From: Gammaproteobacteria bacterium
Lineage (GTDB): Bacteria; Pseudomonadota; Gammaproteobacteria; Pseudomonadales; Cellvibrionaceae
Length of the DNA: 34,354 nucleotides
Reading direction: 5' to 3'
NCBI GenBank assembly: GCA_021151625.1
Contig: JAGKWY010000069.1
Coordinates: 1 to 34,354, forward strand
The notes under the pieces are model-generated. The model was not told the origin of the DNA. It ran no database searches and saw only the letters and a list, made by a program, of their open reading frames with translations. The translations under genes and the position numbers were made by a program. Shown piece by piece: positions 1 through 7,530 of this stretch. The stretch's first letter is position 1; each line of letters opens with the position of its first letter.

Positions 1-84
1 TTTGCAAACCTTGTGGAACTGGCGCAGACTGCGCCGCGATTTCTTGATCCGGGAGCTGATGGTGGATTTTTTACTGATTATTAA
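1..84 (+). other. possible 3' tail of an upstream gene
   Basis: Frame 1 is open from the window edge to a TAA at 82-84 (27 residues, ending GGFFTDY). It would overlap the start of uppP by 26 bases. I do not recognise it. Frame 3 is also open at the edge, up to a TGA at 45-47. Either could be the end of an upstream gene, or bases 1-58 may simply be the uppP leader. Confidence 0.2.
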
Positions 85-886
85 AGCGATTGTGTTGGGG
101 CTGGTGGAAGGCCTTACTGAATTCCTGCCTATTTCAAGTACCGGGCATTTGATTGTCGTGGCAGACCTGATCAATTTTCACAACGATGGCCGAGTGTTCG
201 AAATTGCAATCCAATTGGGCGCGATCCTGGCGGTAGTGGTGGAGTACCGGCAGAAATTTATCGGTGTCGCCCTGGGGATGTTTAGCGATACCAAAGCTCA
301 GCGGTTTATCGCCAATTTACTCATCGCCTTTTTGCCTGCCGCGTTTTTTGGTGTGTTATTTATTTCGATTATCAAAACCTATTTATTTAATCCGCTGAGC
401 GTCGCCACCATGCTGATCCTCGGTGGCATAGTGATTCTTTGGGCTGAGCGTCGCACCCATCAGGTCCGTGTTCACAATGTGGACGATATAAGCTGGAAGG
501 ATGCGCTCAAGGTAGGATTATTTCAGGTGGTATCTATGGTGCCAGGAACTTCGCGTTCGGGCGCCACTATTATTGGCGGATTATTTATTGGACTGGATCG
601 CAAAATTGCGGCCGAGTTTTCATTTTTCCTCGCCGTGCCCACCATGTTTGCTGCGACCTTTTACGACATCTACAAACATCGCGATTTGTTACACGCCAGT
701 GATTTACCCATGTTTGCCGCAGGATTCGTCACCGCTTTTTTTGCCGCCTGGCTCGCGGTGAGAACGCTGGTGCGTTTTGTAGCTAACCACACCTATGAAA
801 TTTTTGCCTGGTATCGCATCGCTTTCGGTTTGGTGATATTGGCAACGGCTTACACGGGTGTGGTGAGTTGGGGCGGTGTTGAATAG
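59..886 (+). CDS. uppP: undecaprenyl-diphosphatase UppP (BacA)
   Basis: This integral membrane enzyme dephosphorylates undecaprenyl diphosphate to the monophosphate and so recycles the lipid carrier for peptidoglycan and other surface polymers. The 275 residues match the family length. Two signature motifs are visible: EGLTEFLPISSTGHL at about residues 17-31, with the catalytic glutamates, and PGTSRSG at 162-168, with the conserved arginine. Several hydrophobic helices follow, as expected of a polytopic protein. I chose the ATG at 59 because the family starts close to it; a GGGAG lies just upstream, although the spacing is short (3 bases). An upstream in-frame TTG would add 19 charged residues that do not look like this family. 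The gene is convergent with the DUF971 gene. Confidence 0.95.
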   Translation: MVDFLLIIKAIVLGLVEGLTEFLPISSTGHLIVVADLINFHNDGRVFEIAIQLGAILAVVVEYRQKFIGVALGMFSDTKAQRFIANLLIAFLPAAFFGVLFISIIKTYLFNPLSVATMLILGGIVILWAERRTHQVRVHNVDDISWKDALKVGLFQVVSMVPGTSRSGATIIGGLFIGLDRKIAAEFSFFLAVPTMFAATFYDIYKHRDLLHASDLPMFAAGFVTAFFAAWLAVRTLVRFVANHTYEIFAWYRIAFGLVILATAYTGVVSWGGVE

Positions 887-896
887 CGGTACTACT

Positions 897-933
897 TAGT
901 AATTCGAACTAATTAATATAGTAATTCAAACTA
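897..933. repeat. 15-bp direct repeat, two copies
   Basis: TAGTAATTCGAACTA at 897-911 and TAGTAATTCAAACTA at 919-933 are identical at 14 of 15 positions, 22 bases apart. They lie in the AT-rich gap between the convergent uppP and DUF971 genes. The second copy runs into the DUF971 stop codon. I see no GC-rich terminator hairpin here. Confidence 0.55.
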
Positions 934-1323
934 GTTCATAAATTTCACAACGCTGGTATCTTTCTCGCGGCTTTTGCCAGCGGCGTGTAATTTTTGCAGA
1001 TATTCACTCCACAGCTGTTCCTGGTTTTTCCCTAAATCGTACAAGTAACTCCAGGTAAAAATGCCACTGTCGTGGCCATCGCTAAAAATGAGCTTGAGTG
1101 CGTAGTTTCCAGCGCGCTCGATACCAGTGATAGCAACGTCCTTTTTCCCAAACTGCAATACTTCCTGCCCCGGACCATGGCCTTTGACTTCGGCGCTGGG
1201 TGAATGGACGCGCAAGAGCTCGGCGGGCAATAAAAATTGCTCGCCATCAAAATGTAATTCCAGTTGCTGCGATTGCTTATGCAGCTTGATTTTGCTGGGA
1301 ACTTTATTGGTGGATTCGCTCAT
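931..1323 (-). CDS. DUF971 (GBBH-like N-terminal domain) protein
   Basis: This 130-residue protein belongs to the DUF971 family, related to the N-terminal domain of gamma-butyrobetaine hydroxylase. Core features are the central 'GHDSGIFTWSYLYDLG' region and the preceding 'LIFSDGH'. There is no oxygenase catalytic domain, no signal peptide and no membrane segment, so it is probably a small cytosolic protein. Its exact role is not established. Its ATG overlaps the hslU stop by one base (TAATG), so it is probably translated by coupling, as the last gene of the hslVU transcript. The same gene follows hslU in Pseudomonas. The family assignment is firm; the function is open. Confidence 0.88.
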   Translation of the reverse strand: MSESTNKVPSKIKLHKQSQQLELHFDGEQFLLPAELLRVHSPSAEVKGHGPGQEVLQFGKKDVAITGIERAGNYALKLIFSDGHDSGIFTWSYLYDLGKNQEQLWSEYLQKLHAAGKSREKDTSVVKFMN

Positions 1324-2648
1324 TAGAGAATGTACCGACTCAAGTCTTCGTTTTTGGCCAGTTCGCCCAGGTGTTTCTCAACGTAATCCGCATTTATTTC
1401 CACGCTGTTATTGCTGCCATTGCCCGCGTCGAAAGAAATATCTTCCAGCAAACGCTCAAGAATGGTGTGCAAGCGGCGGGCGCCGATATTTTCGGTGCGC
1501 TCATTCACATCAAATGCAGTTTCCGCAATACGACGAATGCCGTCTTTGGTAAAGGAAACTTCCACACCTTCGGTTTTAAGCAACGCCTGTTGCTGTTCAG
1601 TGAGTGATGCTTTTGGCTCGGTTAGGATGCGTTCAAAATCATCCGGTGTCAGTGCTTGTAATTCCACGCGAATGGGCAGGCGACCTTGCAATTCCGGAAT
1701 TAAATCCGATGGTTTACTTAGGTGAAATGCACCGGACGTGATAAACAAAATATGATCGGTTTTGATCATGCCGTGCTTGGTAGAAACTGTGCAGCCTTCA
1801 ATGAGCGGCAGTAAATCGCGCTGTACACCTTCACGCGATACATCGGCGCCGCTGACGTTGCCGCGACGTGCAACTTTGTCTATCTCATCGATAAACACAA
1901 TGCCATTCTGCTCGGCGGCTTCAATCGCCTGGGCTTTAATATCTTCTTCGCTCACCAGTTTTGCAGCTTCTTCATCCTGCAATTGTTTGAAGGCTTTTTT
2001 AACGGTGGTTTTGGTTTTTTTGGTCTTGTCGCGCCCCAGCGATGAAAACATGCTTTGCAGCTGGTTAGTCATTTCTTCCATGCCGGGAGGTGCCATAATT
2101 TCTACACCGACCGGTGTGGCAGCAAGATCAATTTCAATTTCTTTATCGTCCAGATCGCCTTCGCGCAATTTTTTGCGGAAAATCTGGCGCGTGCCGGATT
2201 CATGTTTACTTTCTTCCACAGATAGATCGCGCGCAGGCGGCAAGAGTGCATCCAGAATGCGATCTTCCGCTGCTTCGGCAGCGCGATGTTGTACGGCTTT
2301 CACGGCTTGCTCGCGGCGCATTTTAATCGCGACATCGACCAGGTCGCGAATAATGGATTCCACATCGCGGCCTACATAGCCTACTTCAGTAAATTTGGTT
2401 GCTTCCACTTTAATAAAAGGTGCGTTGGCCAATTTCGCCAAACGGCGAGCGATTTCGGTTTTACCTACACCGGTTGGGCCGATCATTAAAATATTTTTGG
2501 GTGTAATTTCATTGCGCATATCGGCGGCGACTTGCATGCGGCGCCAGCGGTTGCGCAGGGCAATAGCTACCGCACGCTTGGCGTTTTGTTGGCCGACAAT
2601 ATGTTTATCCAATTCATGCACGATTTCGCGCGGGGTCATAGAAGACAT
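1323..2648 (-). CDS. hslU: ATP-dependent protease ATPase subunit HslU
   Basis: HslU is the AAA+ unfoldase of the cytosolic HslUV protease. It unfolds substrates and feeds them to HslV. At 441 residues it is full length (E. coli 443). Visible motifs are Walker A GPTGVGKT at 57-64, the pore loop GYVGRD at 90-95, Walker B FIDEID in the second half, and the arginine-bearing NERTENIGARRLHT region of the C-terminal domain. The C-terminus ends DLSRYIL, the tail that docks into HslV. The start ATG at 2648 has AAAGAG upstream. The gene lies 36 bases after hslV and overlaps the DUF971 start by one base, consistent with one heat-inducible operon. Confidence 0.97.
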   Translation of the reverse strand: MSSMTPREIVHELDKHIVGQQNAKRAVAIALRNRWRRMQVAADMRNEITPKNILMIGPTGVGKTEIARRLAKLANAPFIKVEATKFTEVGYVGRDVESIIRDLVDVAIKMRREQAVKAVQHRAAEAAEDRILDALLPPARDLSVEESKHESGTRQIFRKKLREGDLDDKEIEIDLAATPVGVEIMAPPGMEEMTNQLQSMFSSLGRDKTKKTKTTVKKAFKQLQDEEAAKLVSEEDIKAQAIEAAEQNGIVFIDEIDKVARRGNVSGADVSREGVQRDLLPLIEGCTVSTKHGMIKTDHILFITSGAFHLSKPSDLIPELQGRLPIRVELQALTPDDFERILTEPKASLTEQQQALLKTEGVEVSFTKDGIRRIAETAFDVNERTENIGARRLHTILERLLEDISFDAGNGSNNSVEINADYVEKHLGELAKNEDLSRYIL

Positions 2649-2684
2649 AAAAAACTCTTTAGGGTGGCGTGCTATCAGGAGCGA

Positions 2685-3209
2685 TTAATAATCGAGAACT
2701 TCAATGGTGTGATTCTGGTTGGTGAACACACAAATATCACCAGCAATTTTCAAACCTTTTTCTACAATGCTGCGCGCATCCAGCGACGTATTTTCCAACA
2801 GCGCGCGTGCAGCGGCTTGCGCATAATTGCCACCGGAACCAATCGCAATTAAATCATCTTCGGGTTGGATCACATCACCATTACCGGTAATGATTAATGA
2901 GGCCTCTTTATCGGCCACCGCCAGCAATGCCTCCAAACGGCGCAGGTTGCGATCCGTTCGCCAGTCTTTGGCGAGTTCAACGGCGGCGCGAGTCAATTGG
3001 CCGTTGTGGGCTTCGAGTTTGGCTTCAAAGCGCTCGAATAACGTAAATGCATCGGCGGTGCCGCCGGCAAATCCGGCCAGCACCTGATTTTTGTACAGGC
3101 GGCGTACCTTGCGCGCATTGCCTTTCATCACAGTATTGCCAAGGGACACTTGGCCGTCGCCACCAATTACCACCTGACCTTCGCGGCGAACAGAAAGAAT
3201 CGTAGTCAC
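2685..3209 (-). CDS. hslV: ATP-dependent protease peptidase subunit HslV
   Basis: HslV is the proteasome-like threonine peptidase partner of HslU. I chose the GTG at 3209 because it puts the catalytic threonine at position 2 (sequence begins M-TTILSVRR), gives 174 residues (E. coli 176), and has a strong AAAGGAAG ribosome site at 3214-3221. A longer in-frame ORF with 14 more residues would bury the catalytic Thr and is rejected. The GGDGQVSLGNTVMKGNARKV and GSGGNYA segments are typical of the family. A sigma-32 type promoter lies about 75 bases upstream, so heat induction is expected. Confidence 0.97.
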   Translation of the reverse strand: MTTILSVRREGQVVIGGDGQVSLGNTVMKGNARKVRRLYKNQVLAGFAGGTADAFTLFERFEAKLEAHNGQLTRAAVELAKDWRTDRNLRRLEALLAVADKEASLIITGNGDVIQPEDDLIAIGSGGNYAQAAARALLENTSLDARSIVEKGLKIAGDICVFTNQNHTIEVLDY

Positions 3210-3282
3210 AGGACTTCCTTTAAAGAATAAATTCAAACACATGTGAGCCATGTGCTGTGCGGTATCGCAACAGGAATTATCA

Positions 3283-3310
3283 AAATGGGGATGGGCACGG
3301 CTTTTTCAAG
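3283..3310 (-). promoter_or_regulatory. sigma-32 (heat-shock) promoter of hslVU
   Basis: On the minus strand the sequence reads CTTGAAA (3310-3304), 13 bases, then CCCCATTT (3290-3283). This matches the RpoH consensus CTTGAAA-N13-15-CCCCATnT at every defined position. It sits between the ftsN stop (3347) and the hslV start (3209), giving a leader of roughly 65 bases. It implies that hslV-hslU-DUF971 can be induced by heat separately from ftsN. Confidence 0.9.
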
Positions 3311-3346
3311 CAGTGCCTTATGGTGGGGAATTTGGTAGGGAGTGGA

Positions 3347-3898
3347 TTATTTTGCTTTAGCGCGCTTGAGTACCAGCGCGTTGTACTCATTTTTAACCAG
3401 CTGTGAGCGGGCGCTGGTCAATGCATTCTGGTTGTCGAACGGACCTACCACCACGCGATGCCAGATCTCGCCTTTGCGGATTTCCACTTTTTCGATACCG
3501 GCGTCCAGATTTAACAGGATCAACTGCGCGCGCAATTTATCCGCATCTTCCGCCTTGGGAAATGAGCCCACCTGGATCAGATACTCAACACCGGCTTCCT
3601 GCTGTGCCGGTTTTTCTTCACCGGTTGCTTCGCTGGCTGGCACAATGGTTTCGCTTTCTTGCAGCAACTTATAGAAGTCAAAGCGCGGTTTCGGCGTTTT
3701 GTTTTCAGTAACTTTGGGTTTTGGATCTTCCTTGGGGGCAGGTGCTGCCACTGGATTTTTAATAAAGTAGTAACTCGCCGCAAACGCGCCCATCACCAGG
3801 CCGGCGATAAACCACAGCCAGGCCGGTGTTTGGCCGCTGCTGTTACCGCTGTTGCGTTTGGCCGGGGCGCGGCCTTTTTTGGCGAAATCTCTACTCAT
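3347..3898 (-). CDS. ftsN: FtsN-like cell division protein with SPOR domain
   Basis: This 183-residue bitopic membrane protein has a short basic cytoplasmic N-terminus, one membrane segment (about residues 26-45, WLWFIAGLVMGAFAASYYFI) and a proline/lysine-rich periplasmic linker. The linker carries a conserved DFYKLL motif of the kind found next to the essential FtsN helix. A C-terminal SPOR domain (about 105-180, starting YLIQVGSF) would bind denuded septal glycan strands. The start at ATG 3898 is preferred over an in-frame upstream start, because it places the basic residues directly before the membrane segment and has AAAAGG upstream. In Enterobacteria ftsN precedes hslVU, and Pseudomonas has a SPOR gene at the same place. 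The protein is shorter than E. coli FtsN (319), so the name rests on context and architecture. Confidence 0.8.
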   Translation of the reverse strand: MSRDFAKKGRAPAKRNSGNSSGQTPAWLWFIAGLVMGAFAASYYFIKNPVAAPAPKEDPKPKVTENKTPKPRFDFYKLLQESETIVPASEATGEEKPAQQEAGVEYLIQVGSFPKAEDADKLRAQLILLNLDAGIEKVEIRKGEIWHRVVVGPFDNQNALTSARSQLVKNEYNALVLKRAKAK

Positions 3899-3980
3899 GG
3901 AACCTTTTACATAATCCGTTGGTGAAAATAAGGGCGCGATTGTAAAGGGAATGTCTGTAGCCGTCACTAAATCAGGCGCA

Positions 3981-6200
3981 TTAGCCCATCTCTTGCGGGT
4001 CTACATCAATTGACCAGCGCACTGCTTTGGCAAGCGGACTGGCTTCAAGTTTCATCGCCAATTCGGCCAGCAGTTGTTGCAGTGGTTTGCGTTGGGCGCT
4101 ATTGATCTGTAATTGATAGCGAAAGCGGTCGCCACGCTTTTCCATAAATGCCGGCAGCGGGCCGAGATAGTTGAGTGTCGGGTTGGCCGGCAACAATATC
4201 TCGGCTTGTTGGCGAGCATAGGCGAGAAAATCGGTAGCTTTCTGTGGAAATTTACTCTCCGCGCGTATCAATGCTAACTGGCGATAGGGCGGCAGGCCGG
4301 TGACTTGACGCTCCGGCAAAATCAATTGGGCCAGGGCGTGATAGCCGCGCGTAACCAATGTTTGTACCAATGGATGATCGGTGTGATGGCTCTGCAATAT
4401 CACTCGCCCCGATTTTTCGGCACGCCCGGCACGCCCGGCAACTTGCAACAATAATTGGCCCATGCGCTCGGGGCCGCGGAAGTCGGTACTAAATAAGCCG
4501 GCGTCAGCATCAATGATGACTACCAGGGTTACATCAGCAAAGTGATGGCCTTTGGCGAGCATCTGGGTGCCGACAAGAATGCAGGGTTCACCGGTGTGCA
4601 CGTCCTTCAATAATTTTTGCATGGCGTTTTTGTTGCGCGTGGTATCTCGATCCACCCGGATAATTTTTTGTGTAGGAAATAATTCCTGCAGCACTGATTC
4701 ACTGCGTTCGGTTCCCTGTCCAATGGGTTGCAAATGGCTGGAATTGCATTGCGGACAGCGGCGCGGCAGGGCGCGCTGGTGATCGCAATGATGGCAGTGC
4801 AAATGGCGCGGCGTCTGATGCACTGTCATGCGCGCATCGCAGAAATTGCAGTTCGCCAGCCAGCCGCAATCGTGGCATTCCAGTGTTGGGGCATAACCGC
4901 GGCGATTGAGAAACACCAGTACTTGATTGCCGCGCGCGAGGGTTTCAACAATCGCATCGATACTTGCCTGCGCAAAACCTTCGTGGAGAATTTCGCCGCG
5001 AATGTCCAACAGCTGGATTTCCGGCGGTTTGGCGCTGCCTGCGCGCGCTTTGAGTTGTAAGTGCTGATAGCGACCTTGCAATGCGTTATGCAGGGTTTCC
5101 AGTGACGGTGTTGCCGAGCCGAGGATTAGCGGGATATTTAATCGATGCGCGCGCACCGCAGCCAGGTCGCGTGCGGAATAGCGAAAGCCATCCTGCTGCT
5201 TGAAGGAGCCATCGTGCTCTTCATCAATAATGATAATTCCCAGCGTTTCGAAAGGTGTGAATAGCGCCGAGCGGGTGCCAATCACAATGCGTGCAATACC
5301 AGCGCGGGCTTGCAGCCAGGCATCCAGTCGCTCGCGATCATTTAGCCCGGAATGCAGAGCAGCAATAGGAACGGCAAAGCGCCGCTGGAAACGCTGGATG
5401 GTTTGTGGGGTAAGGCCAATCTCCGGAACCAATACTAGCGCTTGTTTGCCCTGCTCAAGGCAATGCTCAATCGCTTGCAGATAAATTTCGGTTTTACCGC
5501 TGCCGGTGGCGCCATCGAGCAGATAGGTTTTGAATCCCACGGGACTGATTTGCGCCAAGGCAAGCGCTTGCTCATCGCTGAGAGTAAGTGGTTGCTCATT
5601 CAACAGGGCTTGTGGTTGCTCAGTGTGAGTTAGCTGCACTTCCTCTATTTTCACCAGTCCCTTGTCGATCAGTGTTTTGGCGATACTGCGCGGAATCTCT
5701 AGTCGCTCCAAATCCTGGCGTAATAAAAATGGATGCTTTTGTAGTTCTGCGAGGAGTGCTGCTTGCTTTGGGGAGCGTTTAAGTGCGCCCTCGGGGAGGC
5801 CCTTTCCTTCGGTGGTGAGCATAAAAGCCTGCTCGCCTCTCATTCTGGCTGGTTCGCCCTGACGCAGTAATACCGGCAAAGCTGCTTGCAATACTTCGCC
5901 CAGTGGAGCTTGATAATAATCGGCAGCCCAGCGACATAGTTCCAGCAGTTCTGCGCCCACAGCGGGCAGTTGATCGACGATAGCTAGCGCCGGGCGCAGC
6001 TTCTCAGGTTGGTAAGAGCTAACTGACTTAACGGCCAGAAGTACACCGATCAACTCCTGATGACCAAAAGGGACCTGAATCAAGGTGCCAGCCTGCAGTG
6101 AATCGAGAATCTCGACAGGAACGTCGACAGGAGGTAAATAGTCGAAATTGCGCCTTAAAGGCACGGGCAAGGCAAGTTCGAGCAAGCGGGAATCGGGCAT
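3981..6200 (-). CDS. priA: primosomal protein N' (replication restart helicase PriA)
   Basis: PriA is the 3'-5' DNA helicase that recognises stalled forks and reloads the replisome. At 739 residues it is full length (E. coli 732). An N-terminal 3'-DNA-binding domain is followed by Walker A GATGSGKT at 230-237 and Walker B DEEH at 326-329. Paired CxxC zinc-binding cysteines lie at about 440-490 (CHDCGWLANCNFC, CHHC, CPQC). The C-terminal helicase lobe has GTQMLAKGHHF and QVAGRAGR. The start ATG at 6200 fits the family N-terminus; its ribosome site is weak. The gene is divergent from rpmE, as in E. coli, and lies 82 bases upstream of ftsN. Confidence 0.97.
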   Translation of the reverse strand: MPDSRLLELALPVPLRRNFDYLPPVDVPVEILDSLQAGTLIQVPFGHQELIGVLLAVKSVSSYQPEKLRPALAIVDQLPAVGAELLELCRWAADYYQAPLGEVLQAALPVLLRQGEPARMRGEQAFMLTTEGKGLPEGALKRSPKQAALLAELQKHPFLLRQDLERLEIPRSIAKTLIDKGLVKIEEVQLTHTEQPQALLNEQPLTLSDEQALALAQISPVGFKTYLLDGATGSGKTEIYLQAIEHCLEQGKQALVLVPEIGLTPQTIQRFQRRFAVPIAALHSGLNDRERLDAWLQARAGIARIVIGTRSALFTPFETLGIIIIDEEHDGSFKQQDGFRYSARDLAAVRAHRLNIPLILGSATPSLETLHNALQGRYQHLQLKARAGSAKPPEIQLLDIRGEILHEGFAQASIDAIVETLARGNQVLVFLNRRGYAPTLECHDCGWLANCNFCDARMTVHQTPRHLHCHHCDHQRALPRRCPQCNSSHLQPIGQGTERSESVLQELFPTQKIIRVDRDTTRNKNAMQKLLKDVHTGEPCILVGTQMLAKGHHFADVTLVVIIDADAGLFSTDFRGPERMGQLLLQVAGRAGRAEKSGRVILQSHHTDHPLVQTLVTRGYHALAQLILPERQVTGLPPYRQLALIRAESKFPQKATDFLAYARQQAEILLPANPTLNYLGPLPAFMEKRGDRFRYQLQINSAQRKPLQQLLAELAMKLEASPLAKAVRWSIDVDPQEMG

Positions 6201-6345
6201 CGGTAATAATGGCAGTTAGCTGTTGCGTGGCGGAAAGGATAACCCATATTCATTGGTTTATAAGCGGCAGAAGAATATAGGTGTTTGTTGCAGGTCGGAA
6301 TTCAAGGCTAAATGCTGATTTTTTAGGCAAAGCCCCGGTTTGCGG

Positions 6346-6373
6346 TTGCGTTGGCGTATTTTTCTGATAGTAT
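6346..6373 (+). promoter_or_regulatory. candidate sigma-70 promoter for rpmE
   Basis: TTGCGT (6346-6351), 16 bases, then TAGTAT (6368-6373), about 90 bases before the rpmE ATG. It matches the consensus at 3 of 6 (-35) and 4 of 6 (-10) positions. The priA-rpmE gap (6201-6464) must also hold the divergent priA promoter, which I could not place. Confidence 0.4.
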
Positions 6374-6464
6374 CGCCGCTCTTCAAAAACAGCCGTTTTT
6401 TTTAACCTATGTGCGGTGCCAGGCAATAGACTTGGTGGCGGCACAGCTCACGAAGGCATTCATC

Positions 6465-6686
6465 ATGAAAGCAGACATTCATCCAAATTACGTTGAAGTA
6501 GCTGTTAACTGCAGCTGCGGCAACAACTTCACTACCCGTTCAACTCTGGGTAAGGCATTCCACGTAGATGTGTGTGGCCAATGCCACCCTTTCTACACTG
6601 GCAAGCAAAAAATCGTTGATACCGGTGGCCGTATTGATCGCTTCACCAAGCGTTTCGGCAGCCGTATCGGTGGCGCCAAGAAGTAA
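6465..6686 (+). CDS. rpmE: 50S ribosomal protein L31 (zinc-binding type)
   Basis: This 73-residue protein is full-length L31, a component of the large ribosomal subunit and the inter-subunit bridge. It starts MKADIHPNYVEV and carries four cysteines (C16, C18, C37, C40) that form the zinc ribbon. That marks it as the C+ form rather than the zinc-independent paralogue. The ATG at 6465 has AAGG 8 bases upstream; the extended upstream ORF has no family similarity. A strong intrinsic terminator begins 37 bases after the stop. Confidence 0.97.
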   Translation: MKADIHPNYVEVAVNCSCGNNFTTRSTLGKAFHVDVCGQCHPFYTGKQKIVDTGGRIDRFTKRFGSRIGGAKK

Positions 6687-6711
6687 TTGGTGCGCCTTGC
6701 AGCTTAAGCTG

Positions 6712-7524
6712 ATGCAACAATTTAAAAAAACGCCGGCGAGTTTACTCGCCGGCGTTTTTTTATGCCTGCTGTCTTCTGCATCGGTATTAGCCGAGTGCGG
6801 CCGTCCTGATACTGCCTCTATTGCTGTAGCCAAGGTGCAGGATGGCGACACCCTTAAATTGAGTGATGGGCGCTCGGTACGGGTATTGGGGATTAATGCG
6901 CCGGAAATTACAGTCGGCCAAAAGCGCGGTCAGCCATTGGGACAAGAGGCTCTCGTTAGTGCGCGCAAGTTTGTTGCGCAGGCAGGCGGAGAGGTTCGCC
7001 TTGGGTTTGATGTGGAAAAGCGCGATCACTATGGTCGCTGGCTGGCGCATGTGTACGATAACTCTGGCCGCAGTCTGGCGGTTGAGCAGGTCCGTGCGGG
7101 CATGGCGTTTCAAATTAGTGTGCCACCCAACCGCGCGCAAGAATCTTGTCTTTCATCAGTAGAGGCTCGGGCGCGTAAAAATCCTTCAGGTGTTTGGCGT
7201 AATTCATACTGGAGCAGCTTTCCATCGACCTCGCTAACAACAAGTGACACCGGTTTTCGTCTGGTGCGCGGTAAGGTTGCTCGTGTGGATGTGAATTCGT
7301 CGGTGTGGATTGAGTTGGAGGGCGAGCTGGTGGCGCAGATTAAAAAGTCCGATTGGCAGGCATTTGGTCGCAGCGATTGGCAGTCTTTGGTGGGCAAAAC
7401 CCTGGAGGTTCGCGGTTGGATTACGGCGCGTAAAGATAGCGGCAGTTCAAAAGAGGGTAAGCGCCGTTTTAAGGCGCTGGTAATAAGCCTGCGTGCACCT
7501 TCATCCTTGAAGGTTATCAATTAA
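6712..7524 (+). CDS. secreted thermonuclease-like (SNase) protein
   Basis: This 270-residue protein has a signal peptide (about 1-27, cleavage near VLA-E) followed by a staphylococcal-nuclease domain, so it probably degrades nucleic acid in the periplasm or outside the cell. The catalytic set is present: GDT at 45-47, R57 in VRVLG, E79 in LGQEA and R109 in YGRW correspond to the Ca-site Asp, Arg35, Glu43 and Arg87 of SNase. A C-terminal region of about 100 residues (GFRLVRGKVARVDV to SLRAPS) looks like an additional OB-type beta domain. A probable nuclease is also found next to rpmE/priA in Pseudomonas. Only the ATG at 6712 gives a signal peptide; it has no good ribosome site. The rpmE terminator hairpin lies inside its signal-peptide codons (residues 5-17). 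The gene is convergent with mrcA, 6 bases apart. Confidence 0.85.
   Translation: MQQFKKTPASLLAGVFLCLLSSASVLAECGRPDTASIAVAKVQDGDTLKLSDGRSVRVLGINAPEITVGQKRGQPLGQEALVSARKFVAQAGGEVRLGFDVEKRDHYGRWLAHVYDNSGRSLAVEQVRAGMAFQISVPPNRAQESCLSSVEARARKNPSGVWRNSYWSSFPSTSLTTSDTGFRLVRGKVARVDVNSSVWIELEGELVAQIKKSDWQAFGRSDWQSLVGKTLEVRGWITARKDSGSSKEGKRRFKALVISLRAPSSLKVIN
6724..6761 (+). terminator. strong intrinsic terminator after rpmE, inside the nuclease gene
   Basis: A perfect 17-base inverted repeat (6724-6740 and 6745-6761) with a TTTA loop has a GC-rich core CGCCGGCGAG/CTCGCCGGCG flanked by a run of A on one side and seven T on the other. It has all the features of a Rho-independent terminator and would work in both directions. 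It lies within the first 17 codons of the nuclease gene. Confidence 0.9.
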
Positions 7525-7530
7525 TTCAGG

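Noticed and set aside
1762..2379. Long open frame antisense to hslU (205 codons)
   Set aside because: It is Ser/Ala-rich with no recognisable motif, and it lies wholly within hslU, whose protein is fully conserved. The other long antisense frames in this window look the same.
3210..3251. Longer hslV from an upstream ATG at 3251
   Set aside because: It would add 14 residues before the catalytic threonine, and the AAAGGAAG site is placed for the GTG at 3209.
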